Assembly (NCBI GenBank): GCA_009783055.1
Contig: WRHW01000001.1
Span: forward strand, 1 to 64,000
Direction: 5' to 3'
DNA: 64,000 nucleotides
Source: Holophagaceae bacterium
Lineage (GTDB): Bacteria > Acidobacteriota > Holophagae > Holophagales > Holophagaceae
The position numbers were made by a program, and so were the translations under genes. Under the pieces are notes generated by a model. The model was not told where the DNA came from and did not search any database. It saw nothing but the letters and a program-made list of their open reading frames with translations. The stretch's first letter is position 1. The number at the start of each line of letters is the position of its first letter. Positions 19,549 to 27,527 of the stretch are shown one piece after another.

Positions 19549-21933
19549 ATGCCAAACCATTCAATCAAATATAAAACGCAGAATATTAGCTGGTTTACCC
19601 TAGCCTGTCTCCTTTCGGTGATAGGGTTAATTTCAGCTTGTAGGCTCGCCTCATCAGACAAACATTTTGTGCCTTCAAACCAAGTCTATGATGCGTCAAA
19701 GTTCTATGTCTACTACAATGGAAAAATTTATAATGAATACGTCCCTCTCGAAAACAAAACTGGTGGGGGTAGCTACTCCCTGGTAAGTGGGATGATTACC
19801 CAAGGCCAATGGGTCAGATGGGTCGGCACTGCAAATACAGAAGCTCAAATAAGGTCGGCATTTGAAGGGGAGAACCTTTCTGCCAGCAATACGGTATTTA
19901 TTAACCTAAAGGGTGCAACTGTGCTACCTGGCCTAATTGAAAACCACATGCACTTCGTTGGCCAAGGTGAACTATCTTTACGGATCGACTGCTTTTGGAA
20001 GCCCAAACAAACAATAATCGCAATGGTTGTTGAAGAAGCCCAAAGATTGAACAGGGAATGGGTATCAGGCGGAAAAACAGACCCTATCCCCTGGGTTTTG
20101 TCTCGTGGCTGGCTCCATACTTTAGGGGGCGATTGGGATAGTCATCATCCTGATACATATCTCGACTGGCCAACACGGTGGGAACTTGACGAACCGATGT
20201 CTAAAGCGGGTGTGGGACATATTCCAGTATTTTTAAGGCGGGCAGATGGCCATTCTGCATGGGTAAATACCGCTACGCTGGAGCTGGCCTTCGCCCATCA
20301 AAGATATGCTAATAAAAAAGACTATTGGGCTAAACCTGTGTTTCAAAACTCAAATGGAGGCAACGACATAATTCTAAATGCAGAAGGCACTCCGATAGGA
20401 ATATTGGCGGGCGGAAACGTTAGACAGGAACTACTTGACCCAGTAATGCCTGAACTCACTGATGTGCAATTGCGATTCTCCATTAAGGCCGCAGAATCTG
20501 AAGCCCTATCATATGGTCTCACTTCCATCATGGATGCAGGAGCATCGCTAAGGACAGTTCAATTTATTGAAGAAGCCTATGAAAATTTGGCTGATACACT
20601 CAAGCTCCGGATTTATCAGGAATTGTCAGTAGAAGCCGATGGCAAGTTTAATAATGGAAATGGATTCAAGGCATTTCCAGTCAGGGGACATATCCCAACA
20701 GCAATTACAGGAGCCCCTGAGCACTTACACATAAACCGTCCTGCTGGTATTACAACAATACATGGGCCAAGGATAAATGACTATGACATGAGATATACCA
20801 TTAGAAATGTGAAGTTTTTTATTGATGGGTCATTAGGCTCCAGAACGGCAAATTTATTAAAGGAATATTCTGACGATCACGGAAATACTGGCAGTCCGCG
20901 CACCAGTGCAAGAACTGCAGAGCTATTAATCGCAGAGTGCATTAAGTATGGTTTTCAAAACAGTGCTCATTGCATCGGTGACGCAGGCAATAAAATGTAT
21001 CTCGATGCCTATGAAAAAGTATTAAACAGGATAAAAAACAAACAATTGATTCCATCTCCTACTTGGGGTCGATTAAATGATACTTTCGACTACAGACCAA
21101 GGTTGGAACATTTTCAAATTGTAGACCAACTAGAACAGGACGATATTCAAAGAGCCATCGACTTAGGTATGATTCCATCCATGCAGACTGTCCATGCAAC
21201 TTCTGACATGAATGTTGCCAAAGATAGGGTTGGTGAGGAGAGAATCAAAGGTGCTTATGCCTGGCGAACGATCCTCGATAAGGGGGGCATCATAGCCAAT
21301 GGCACAGATGCAAATGTAGAGCTACTCAATCCATACCATAGCCTGTACGCCGCTGTAACGAGGGTTGGCAGAAACCAAAATGTGCCACAAGGCTTCAAGG
21401 CAGAATTTATCGGGGGAACCAAAAATTTTACGGTTGATTCTGGCTGGCACCCTCAACAAAAACTTACCAGAGCCGAAGCCCTGGTAGCAAGCACTGAATG
21501 GGGGGCGTATGCGCAATTTGAAGAAGCTTACAAAGGAAAACTGGCAGTGGGCTATTTAGCAGACTTTGTTGTTATCGATCGCGACTTTTTTGATACCAAT
21601 TCTTGTCCTGACTTCGACATAAAAGATATAAATGCGCTAATGACGGTCATCGGTGGCGAGGTTGTCTATAGTGCAATGGCACCGGAAATAGTCAATTCGT
21701 CACTTCAGCCTGCATACATTGGCACAGATTACAGCACCACAGTGACAGCAAATGGAACAACAGGATTTGTATGGAGTATCTCCAGGGGTAGCCTTCCAAA
21801 GGGGTTATTACTAAACTCTTCCACCGGAGTGATTTCAGGCAAACCAAGTGCCAAAGGTGCTTTTGGATTTACTCTAGTGGCTAAAAATGCTCTTGGCACA
21901 GATTCAAGAAAAATGACAATAGACGTAAATTGA
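19549..21933 (+). CDS. lipoprotein amidohydrolase (YtcJ/Amidohydro_3 family) with Ig-like tail
   Basis: A 794-residue exported metal-dependent hydrolase. Start 19549 follows CCGGAGAA. The N-terminus has a signal peptide and lipobox LISAC (Cys31), so it is probably lipid-anchored. Motifs of the YtcJ-type amidohydrolases are present: PGLIENHMHFVGQG (HxH metal site), FFIDGSLGSRTA, SAHCIGDAGN and ANGTDANVE. The last 80 residues (PAYIGTDYSTTVTANGTTG... to GTDSRKMTIDV) look like a bacterial putative-Ig (He_PIG) domain, unusual for this family. The substrate is unknown; amide or carbamate bonds are typical. The metallophosphoesterase follows after 34 nt. Confidence 0.82.
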   Translation: MPNHSIKYKTQNISWFTLACLLSVIGLISACRLASSDKHFVPSNQVYDASKFYVYYNGKIYNEYVPLENKTGGGSYSLVSGMITQGQWVRWVGTANTEAQIRSAFEGENLSASNTVFINLKGATVLPGLIENHMHFVGQGELSLRIDCFWKPKQTIIAMVVEEAQRLNREWVSGGKTDPIPWVLSRGWLHTLGGDWDSHHPDTYLDWPTRWELDEPMSKAGVGHIPVFLRRADGHSAWVNTATLELAFAHQRYANKKDYWAKPVFQNSNGGNDIILNAEGTPIGILAGGNVRQELLDPVMPELTDVQLRFSIKAAESEALSYGLTSIMDAGASLRTVQFIEEAYENLADTLKLRIYQELSVEADGKFNNGNGFKAFPVRGHIPTAITGAPEHLHINRPAGITTIHGPRINDYDMRYTIRNVKFFIDGSLGSRTANLLKEYSDDHGNTGSPRTSARTAELLIAECIKYGFQNSAHCIGDAGNKMYLDAYEKVLNRIKNKQLIPSPTWGRLNDTFDYRPRLEHFQIVDQLEQDDIQRAIDLGMIPSMQTVHATSDMNVAKDRVGEERIKGAYAWRTILDKGGIIANGTDANVELLNPYHSLYAAVTRVGRNQNVPQGFKAEFIGGTKNFTVDSGWHPQQKLTRAEALVASTEWGAYAQFEEAYKGKLAVGYLADFVVIDRDFFDTNSCPDFDIKDINALMTVIGGEVVYSAMAPEIVNSSLQPAYIGTDYSTTVTANGTTGFVWSISRGSLPKGLLLNSSTGVISGKPSAKGAFGFTLVAKNALGTDSRKMTIDVN

Positions 21934-21967
21934 GGTAAGTGAAACCATCTGCTTAAATGGCAACAAA

Positions 21968-23092
21968 ATGTTCTTCAGATACCTGATCTTCGCCTATCTA
22001 TTAGCCAATATCTACCTATTCATTCGCAGTTGGCAAGCCCTGGAGTTTTTTGGGCGCAAGCGGTATTGGTTTGCGGCAATATTTTGGATGGCCATACTGC
22101 CATTTGCATTTATGCGGATGGGAACAATTTCCGGCTTGCTCTATAACATTTGCCAATACATTGGATTTACAGTATTGGCGGCTTCGCTGTACGGATTTCT
22201 CTTTTTACCGCTCATAGATTTCCTGCGACTCGTCGCTTGGATAGGAAACATACGCCCTGCCCTGATCTACAGACATTACAAATTAACTAAAGTCATAACA
22301 TTTGGGGCAATTTGTCTGTTGATTTCGACAATCATTACTGGAGGATATATCAACGCCCACCACCCAAGGGCTACACATACCACTATCCGCATCGAAAAAA
22401 ATGCAGGCTCTGTGGCAAAACTACGAATAGCACTGGTAAGCGACATACACCTGGGAAATTTTCATGGGCATCGTTCCCTTGCAAAAATTGTCAGAACAAT
22501 CAACGAGCAAAGCCCAGACATAGTTCTGCTGGCAGGGGACATTTTCGACAGGTATACAGAATCAGCAATACAAGGCGACTTGGGGGCAGAGTTTAGAAAC
22601 CTAAAGGCAAAATATGGAGCTTATGTTGTAAACGGAAACCATGAGCGCAGTGGCGGAAGTCAGGCAATGGCTTATGACTACTTAGTCTCAATAGGAGTTG
22701 AGCCACTATTTGATTCTGTCACTTTGATCGAAAACAGCTTTTATGTGGTTGGAAGGCTGGATCGCTCGTCCCGTGAACGCAAGGCTCTTCAAGAATTATT
22801 GACCAATCTGGACAATAGCTTGCCAATAATCCTCCTCGACCACCAGCCTTTTGACCTCGGAGAAGCAGAACTGGCGGGGATTGATCTGCAATTATCCGGG
22901 CATACACACCACGGGCAGTTGTTCCCCTTTAATTTTGTAACGAGCAGATTATTTGAATGTGATTGGGGACTACTGCAAAAGGGCAAAACATTTTTCTATA
23001 TTTCATGTGGTGCTGGAACATGGGGGCCTCCCATCCGCACAGCGGGTCGTTCAGAGGTTGCAATAATAGACCTGGTTTTTATGGTGGATTAA
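21968..23092 (+). CDS. membrane-anchored calcineurin-type metallophosphoesterase (YkuE-like)
   Basis: A 374-residue protein. Three to four hydrophobic segments occupy residues 1-130. A metallophosphoesterase domain follows, with LVSDIHLGNFHG, LLAGDIFDR, VNGNHERSGG, LLDHQP and LSGHTHHGQLFP, which are the dimetal-ligand motifs. YkuE-type enzymes act at the membrane on lipid or wall-precursor phosphates. Probably cotranscribed with the amidohydrolase. The start is an ATG with no strong ribosome site, so a few residues at the N-terminus are uncertain. Confidence 0.83.
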   Translation: MFFRYLIFAYLLANIYLFIRSWQALEFFGRKRYWFAAIFWMAILPFAFMRMGTISGLLYNICQYIGFTVLAASLYGFLFLPLIDFLRLVAWIGNIRPALIYRHYKLTKVITFGAICLLISTIITGGYINAHHPRATHTTIRIEKNAGSVAKLRIALVSDIHLGNFHGHRSLAKIVRTINEQSPDIVLLAGDIFDRYTESAIQGDLGAEFRNLKAKYGAYVVNGNHERSGGSQAMAYDYLVSIGVEPLFDSVTLIENSFYVVGRLDRSSRERKALQELLTNLDNSLPIILLDHQPFDLGEAELAGIDLQLSGHTHHGQLFPFNFVTSRLFECDWGLLQKGKTFFYISCGAGTWGPPIRTAGRSEVAIIDLVFMVD

Positions 23093-23112
23093 CTTATAGA
23101 GCATTACAGAGA

Positions 23113-24798
23113 CTATACGCTAGGATCTTTCGGCAAAAAAGTGTACCGGTTACGTCCATTTTCTTTTGATAAATATAACGCTTCGTCAGCCCTTTTAATA
23201 TAATCTTCACTGCTTTGCGTACCCATAACCTTTCCAGTAGTAATCCCTATTGAAATAGTTACATGATCTGCTATTTTACTTGTTTCGTGTTTAATGTTTA
23301 GTGCATTGACATTTTTCAGCATTTTGTCTGCAACAGCTTGAGCACTTCTTTCTTCAGTAAACGGTAATACAACTACAAATTCTTCACCGCCATAACGTGC
23401 CACAAAATCATCTGTTTTTCTTATGTTGCTACTCAATATTTTTGCGATAGCTTTCAAACATTTGTCGCCTTCAGTGTGTCCATAGGTGTCGTTATATAGT
23501 TTGAAAAAATCTATGTCTATCACTAATACGCTGAGTAGTTTTTCCTCAACGGATAACAATTTTACAACACGCTCAAGAGTTTCATCTAAATATCTACGAT
23601 TATAGATGTTTGTCAATGCATCAAAGTTTACTTTGTCCAATAAATCAATCATTGTAAATTCTACTTCCCGCACTCTTCGCTCTGTCTGAATTTCGGCTTT
23701 TATGCGATAAACAATGTTTTCCGCCATATCATTTACAGCATTTTTTATTAAACCCAATTCATCATCATAATCACCTTCTACTCTCGTATCAAAGTTACCT
23801 TTAGCAATTGCTTCCAAAGCATCTATAACCTTTTTGACCCTCTTAAATAGTTTGTTCATAATGATATATATAATAACAATCATCATTATTAACGAGGCCA
23901 GAGCAAGCAATATTGTAACAATAAATGTCCATTTTAATTCTTTATTATAATCAGTTCCAGGAATTAAAGCAATAATGGTGTAGCTATTTTTATTTTTATA
24001 TCCCGCATAATATTTGATACCGTCAATATTTATCCATGCATAGCCATCGCCCCTGTTTATATTCCTACACCATTCTTCTGTAGACACATCGCGACCCAAC
24101 AGTAATTCGTCTGGATGGGCACTTATAATTCCGTCGTGCAAAACCATACCGAAGCCATTCCTACCTAGTTTTGTATCACTGATTATTTTTTTAATATTGA
24201 TATCATCCCGCAAACCAAGTACTACCCCTGCATGGAAACCAATTTGGTAGAATCCGCCACCTTTTCGCGCAATACCTGTATAGTGGCTCAAATCACCGAT
24301 CAATGGAACGGCGACTTCAGACTTGCGTAAACCTTCCTGTAGCTCGCTTACGGTGCCACCCGCCAGTGCCAGATATTTCCGGGTAGGTTCTGTTGACCCG
24401 TAATTAAAACCCAGGTAATCAGTAATATTACTGTGAGTTATAGTTCCCTTGGCATTGGCAACGCATAACTCCTCTATTCCATAGGCCGTGCAAAGACTTT
24501 CCAAGGCCCTTTTTGACAAATCTGCCCCTGGCCTATCCAACATCTGTGCAACCATTCTGGAAATAGCCAGATGCTTTTCGTTTAACACCTTTTCTGCCGT
24601 ATTAAAAATTATATCCAGATGATCCATCGCTATTGAAATATCATTGATAAAAATACTCAATATCGAGTTTGTTTTAGTGATTACTGATGTATTAAGCAAC
24701 CTGTAATTATTGATAGAAATAAAAAAAACAGATATGACAAAAACGGTTATTGTTGATATTAATATTTTGTTTTTAAGCGTTTTTTTTACACTTTTCAT
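23113..24798 (-). CDS. membrane sensor diguanylate cyclase (HAMP-GGDEF)
   Basis: A 561-residue protein: TM1 (about 10-30), a 240-residue periplasmic sensor region, TM2 (about 275-300), HAMP (about 300-355), and GGDEF (about 385-555) with LVIDIDFFKLYNDTYGH and an intact RYGGEEF active loop. It should make c-di-GMP in response to an external signal. The inhibitory I-site is imperfect: the canonical position five residues before GGEEF reads KTDD. The ATG overlaps the stop of a degenerate upstream frame (ATGA). Confidence 0.87.
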   Translation of the reverse strand: MKSVKKTLKNKILISTITVFVISVFFISINNYRLLNTSVITKTNSILSIFINDISIAMDHLDIIFNTAEKVLNEKHLAISRMVAQMLDRPGADLSKRALESLCTAYGIEELCVANAKGTITHSNITDYLGFNYGSTEPTRKYLALAGGTVSELQEGLRKSEVAVPLIGDLSHYTGIARKGGGFYQIGFHAGVVLGLRDDINIKKIISDTKLGRNGFGMVLHDGIISAHPDELLLGRDVSTEEWCRNINRGDGYAWINIDGIKYYAGYKNKNSYTIIALIPGTDYNKELKWTFIVTILLALASLIMMIVIIYIIMNKLFKRVKKVIDALEAIAKGNFDTRVEGDYDDELGLIKNAVNDMAENIVYRIKAEIQTERRVREVEFTMIDLLDKVNFDALTNIYNRRYLDETLERVVKLLSVEEKLLSVLVIDIDFFKLYNDTYGHTEGDKCLKAIAKILSSNIRKTDDFVARYGGEEFVVVLPFTEERSAQAVADKMLKNVNALNIKHETSKIADHVTISIGITTGKVMGTQSSEDYIKRADEALYLSKENGRNRYTFLPKDPSV

Positions 24799-25078
24799 AT
24801 TTTGACCGTGCTCAATTCATGCCACAGTGAGGCAGTATTTGGAAATGTCTTGAAGAATTGACGCATACCAAGCAAACTGCTTTCGCCATCAAACCCTTCG
24901 CCAAACTCATACCAAGTTGCACCCAAACGGGAGCAACTTGGTATAGACGTATCTTTGCGCTTGCCCATGTTTGATAGCATTCTCACATCTGGTCGTTCCA
25001 TAGAGTCAAATTCAAAATACCTATGGAATTGTATCAGGTCGGTTTCTGAAAGGCCATAATTTTTGTTTAGGGTAGCAA
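24795..25078 (-). pseudogene. possible gene remnant (DUF1016/YhcG-like) split by a palindromic repeat
   Basis: An open frame between the tRNA and the diguanylate cyclase has protein-like segments (NYGLSETDLIQFHRYFEF, and FGEGFDGESSLLGMRQFF followed by KTFPNTASLWHELS). The second recalls the DUF1016 N-terminal domain of YhcG-type nucleases. The 36-nt palindrome sits between the segments and the frame has no ribosome site. The 370 nt before the tRNA hold nothing else coding. The family guess is weak. Confidence 0.3.
24909..24944 (+). repeat. 36-nt palindrome copy
   Basis: ATACCAAGTTGCACCC and GGGAGCAACTTGGTAT arms with AAAC between. It is nearly identical to the copy at 48591-48626 and lies inside the gene remnant. 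Confidence 0.85.
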
Positions 25079-25128
25079 CCTGCGTCCCTCGGCCTGGCTG
25101 GTCTTCGGGTATAGTAGCTAGAATTAGC

Positions 25129-25158
25129 TTGGTATTGTGTATCAAACGCTGGTATAAT
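25129..25158 (+). promoter_or_regulatory. promoter of tRNA-Ser
   Basis: TTGGTA, an 18-nt spacer and a perfect TATAAT end 10 nt before the tRNA. This is a sigma-70-type arrangement. Confidence 0.55.
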
Positions 25159-25168
25159 ACACATATTC

Positions 25169-25258
25169 GGAGAGATGGCAGAGTGGTCGAATGCGCCTGA
25201 CTCGAAATCAGGTTATGGGGTGACTCATACGGGGGTTCAAATCCCTCTCTCTCCGCCA
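25169..25258 (+). tRNA. tRNA-Ser (anticodon CGA)
   Basis: A 90-nt class II tRNA. The acceptor pairs GGAGAGA with TCTCTCC, then G and an encoded CCA. The anticodon stem CCTGA/TCAGG holds the loop CTCGAAA (anticodon CGA, codon UCG). A long variable arm follows, then a T-arm GGGGG-TTCAAAT-CCCTC. All hallmarks of tRNA-Ser are present. Confidence 0.95.
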
Positions 25259-25375
25259 ATACATTGTCAAATACTGTCTAGTCTTGTCTAATACAGTCAG
25301 AAACACCTAGCAACCACGCGCTTCTGAACAGGTAATGCGTCTGCTGGCTATCTATCCTGTGGGCTTGAATGTGTA

Positions 25376-25404
25376 TTGACATCATGCGCACATAGTAATA
25401 ACAT
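25376..25404 (+). promoter_or_regulatory. promoter of the second DinJ/PIN operon
   Basis: TTGACA (25376-25381), a 17-nt spacer and TAACAT (25399-25404) lie 25 nt before the antitoxin start. Such antitoxins usually bind over their own promoter. Confidence 0.55.
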
Positions 25405-25429
25405 ACATTGCTTAGACACAGGAGAAACC

Positions 25430-25684
25430 ATGCCCTCCACAAATATCAACGTACGCATAGACAGCGATCTCAAAGCAAAAGCCCAGAATGTGCTGGCAGA
25501 CCTAGGGCTGGACATGACGACTGCCATCAATGTGTTCATTAACCAGGTTGTCTACACCCAAAGCATCCCATTTGATATTACCAAACAGAAAGCAAAGCAA
25601 CCCAAACTTGGGGGTTGGGAGGGCAAAATCTTTATGTCGCCTGACTTCAACGAGCCAATGGAAGAGTTTAAGGACTATGTGTGA
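25430..25684 (+). CDS. RelB/DinJ-type antitoxin with DUF2281-like tail
   Basis: An 84-residue antitoxin starting MPSTNINVRIDSDLKAKAQ after an AGGAGAAA site. It has a clear RelB/DinJ ribbon-helix-helix domain (LGLDMTTAINVFINQVV, then SIPFDI), then a tail WEGKIFMSPDFNEPMEEFKDYV like that of PIN-partner antitoxins. DinJ normally pairs with YafQ/RelE toxins; here the downstream partner is a PIN protein whose ATG overlaps this stop. Likely autoregulated from the promoter at 25376. Confidence 0.85.
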   Translation: MPSTNINVRIDSDLKAKAQNVLADLGLDMTTAINVFINQVVYTQSIPFDITKQKAKQPKLGGWEGKIFMSPDFNEPMEEFKDYV

Positions 25685-26070
25685 TGAAAAAGCTGTTACT
25701 GGATACCCACGTTGTTTTGTGGATTGCAGAAAATTCGGCCATGCTTTCAAACAAAGCCAAAACAGCAGTGCTGAACAAAACATACGGCAAGTTTGTAAGC
25801 ATCGCTTCCGCATGGGAAGTAGCAATCAAGCTAGGCACAAAAAAACTCAGCCTTGATGGGGGTCTGGCTGAATTTTTCAGAATGGTAGACGAAAACGGCT
25901 TTACAATGCTGTCCATTGAAAGAGCCTATCTGCACCAGCTATCGGCTCTGGCAGATTTCCACAGAGACCCTTTCGACAGGCTAATTATTGCAACGGCGGC
26001 AGTCGAAGGTATGATGTTGATTACCGCCGATGAAAACTTCCGTAAATACGATGTGCCTCTGCTTTGGTAG
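25684..26070 (+). CDS. PIN-domain toxin (VapC-like ribonuclease)
   Basis: A 128-residue PIN protein (MKKLLLDTHVVLWIAENSAML...). Acidic residues are at LLDTH, ASAWEVAIK, HRDPFDRLIIATA and LITADENF. The ATG overlaps the antitoxin TGA, giving coupled translation. It resembles the 9707 toxin in length and motif order and should be an RNase held inactive by the 25430 antitoxin. The frame is intact. Confidence 0.85.
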   Translation: MKKLLLDTHVVLWIAENSAMLSNKAKTAVLNKTYGKFVSIASAWEVAIKLGTKKLSLDGGLAEFFRMVDENGFTMLSIERAYLHQLSALADFHRDPFDRLIIATAAVEGMMLITADENFRKYDVPLLW

Positions 26071-26152
26071 GCCGCCCTGTCAATGCCCATGTTTATCAAG
26101 CAAGTGGAGGAAGCTGGGTCAAGTGATTTCATTTCGCCAAGCCCTGAGACTT

Positions 26153-26181
26153 GGTTGTGTTTAATCGGGATAAACGCAACC
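26153..26181. terminator. hairpin between convergent genes
   Basis: GGTTGTGTTTA pairs with TAAACGCAACC across ATCGGGA. It lies between the convergent PIN and reductase genes, so it could act on both. A relative (GCGTTTAATC / GATTAAACGC, 48815-48836) suggests a dispersed family. There is no long T-run. Confidence 0.4.
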
Positions 26182-26273
26182 TATATAGCCCGTGAATGTT
26201 TGATGCCTGAGAAGCGAGATAAGAGCGAAAGACATGCTGGTTACACGATAGCAACCAATGCCATTAGCCCTCG

Positions 26274-26918
26274 TCAAGGTATGGCCATCCGCTTTCCAAG
26301 TTCAAAGCACTTTTCAAGTTCTTTTGGAAACACTTCGTCATGGCGTTTTTTCTTTGCCTCGCCATCGAACACGGCGACATCGTATTTCTGGTAATCGCTA
26401 AACTGAACTGTGTCATAGCTGGTGTGTATCTCACAGGAGCCGAATGCCATCTCCATAAAGAACTTGGAGCAGTTCATATTGTTTGCCGCTCCCGCCTGGC
26501 CTGCATTGGCTTCCGGCATGTTTAGCGTATACACAAGGGCAGTCTTTATGGGCTTGGGGAAAAGGCTCTTTGAGAAGTCGACATAGCTGATGTATGGGAA
26601 AGTAGCCCGTTCCATGAAAGAGCGCAATTCCCCGGTCTCGGCCATGAAATAGATCGGTGAGCCTAATACCAAGGCATCGGTATCCCTTATTTCCTCAAGG
26701 AGGGGTGTCAGGCCATCCTTGAAACCGCACATACCAAGCCCATTGCCGCCCCTGAGCTTGCATGAAAAGCAACTAATGCAACCTTTGAAGTTCAAGTCGT
26801 AGATATGTACCAGCTTTGCGTCCATACCAGCGGACTTGGCACCTTCCACGACCTTCTCCAGCAGTTGCGCGGTGTTCCAGTTCTTCCGTGGGCTACCGTT
26901 TACGGCTATTAGCTTCAT
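26274..26918 (-). CDS. flavodoxin-family NAD(P)H-dependent FMN reductase
   Basis: A 214-residue flavodoxin-fold protein. MKLIAVNGSPRKNWNTAQLL is the FMN phosphate-binding loop; VLGSPIYFMAETGELRSFMER is the second flavin-contact segment. A cysteine-rich stretch (GCISCFSCKLRGGNGLGMC, near 48-66) resembles the cluster-binding loop of iron-sulfur flavoproteins, so it may carry a 4Fe-4S centre; spacing differs enough to keep this as inference. It could reduce quinones, aromatics or oxidants. A well-placed GAGG site precedes the start. Confidence 0.8.
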   Translation of the reverse strand: MKLIAVNGSPRKNWNTAQLLEKVVEGAKSAGMDAKLVHIYDLNFKGCISCFSCKLRGGNGLGMCGFKDGLTPLLEEIRDTDALVLGSPIYFMAETGELRSFMERATFPYISYVDFSKSLFPKPIKTALVYTLNMPEANAGQAGAANNMNCSKFFMEMAFGSCEIHTSYDTVQFSDYQKYDVAVFDGEAKKKRHDEVFPKELEKCFELGKRMAIP

Positions 26919-26978
26919 GATGTCCTCCCAATCTCAGCAATTTTAGCTCGTTTTGCCACACTTTCCAAACCTGCGGTG

Positions 26979-27494
26979 CTAATTTGGGGGCGACATCATC
27001 GCCTGATCAGCCGTTGGTCCATAAACTTGCGGCAGTGGCACATCCAGCAGACGCAGATAGACAGATAGTTGACCCCGGTGATGGACAGAGTGTTTGATAA
27101 CGTACTCTTTGATGACGGCGAGCTTAGGGATTGTAAAAAACACCTGCGTCCCATTCTTCATGGTCCAGGGTTCCAAAAAAGCCTCGTCTGTGGCCACGGA
27201 CAATTTGGAAAAAGTTGCGCTTGCATTAGCGTCCAGAATGCCCAGAGCCTCCTCAGTGGAATTGGCCTGGGGAGTTTTCCATTCACTCTGCGCGGCAAAA
27301 TCCAACACAGGCGTATCCAGCGTCATGGGCACCCAGGCGGGTATGTTGACGAGGTGGCTGGTAAGCTCACGGAGGCTGAAGCTCTTTTGGTGGGGCCTCC
27401 AGTCCAGTTTTGGATCAGGGGCACTTGCCACGAGAGACCTTGTTATCTTGATTTCCTGCTCTAGTTCCGGTAACAGCCAGTCACGGATCAACAT
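26979..27494 (-). CDS. DinB-family four-helix protein
   Basis: A 171-residue DinB/YfiT-type protein. Start 27494 follows TTTGGAGGTCAAA; the frame opens earlier without a better site. Metal-ligand histidines fit the fold: SHLVN near 54 and IKHSVHHRGQLSVYL near 135. Members are metal-binding, some thiol-dependent transferases, many of unknown role. The gene sits 33 nt after the FIST-GGDEF gene. Confidence 0.75.
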   Translation of the reverse strand: MLIRDWLLPELEQEIKITRSLVASAPDPKLDWRPHQKSFSLRELTSHLVNIPAWVPMTLDTPVLDFAAQSEWKTPQANSTEEALGILDANASATFSKLSVATDEAFLEPWTMKNGTQVFFTIPKLAVIKEYVIKHSVHHRGQLSVYLRLLDVPLPQVYGPTADQAMMSPPN

Positions 27495-27527
27495 TTTGAC
27501 CTCCAAAAGTATCAAATGGAATGTTGG

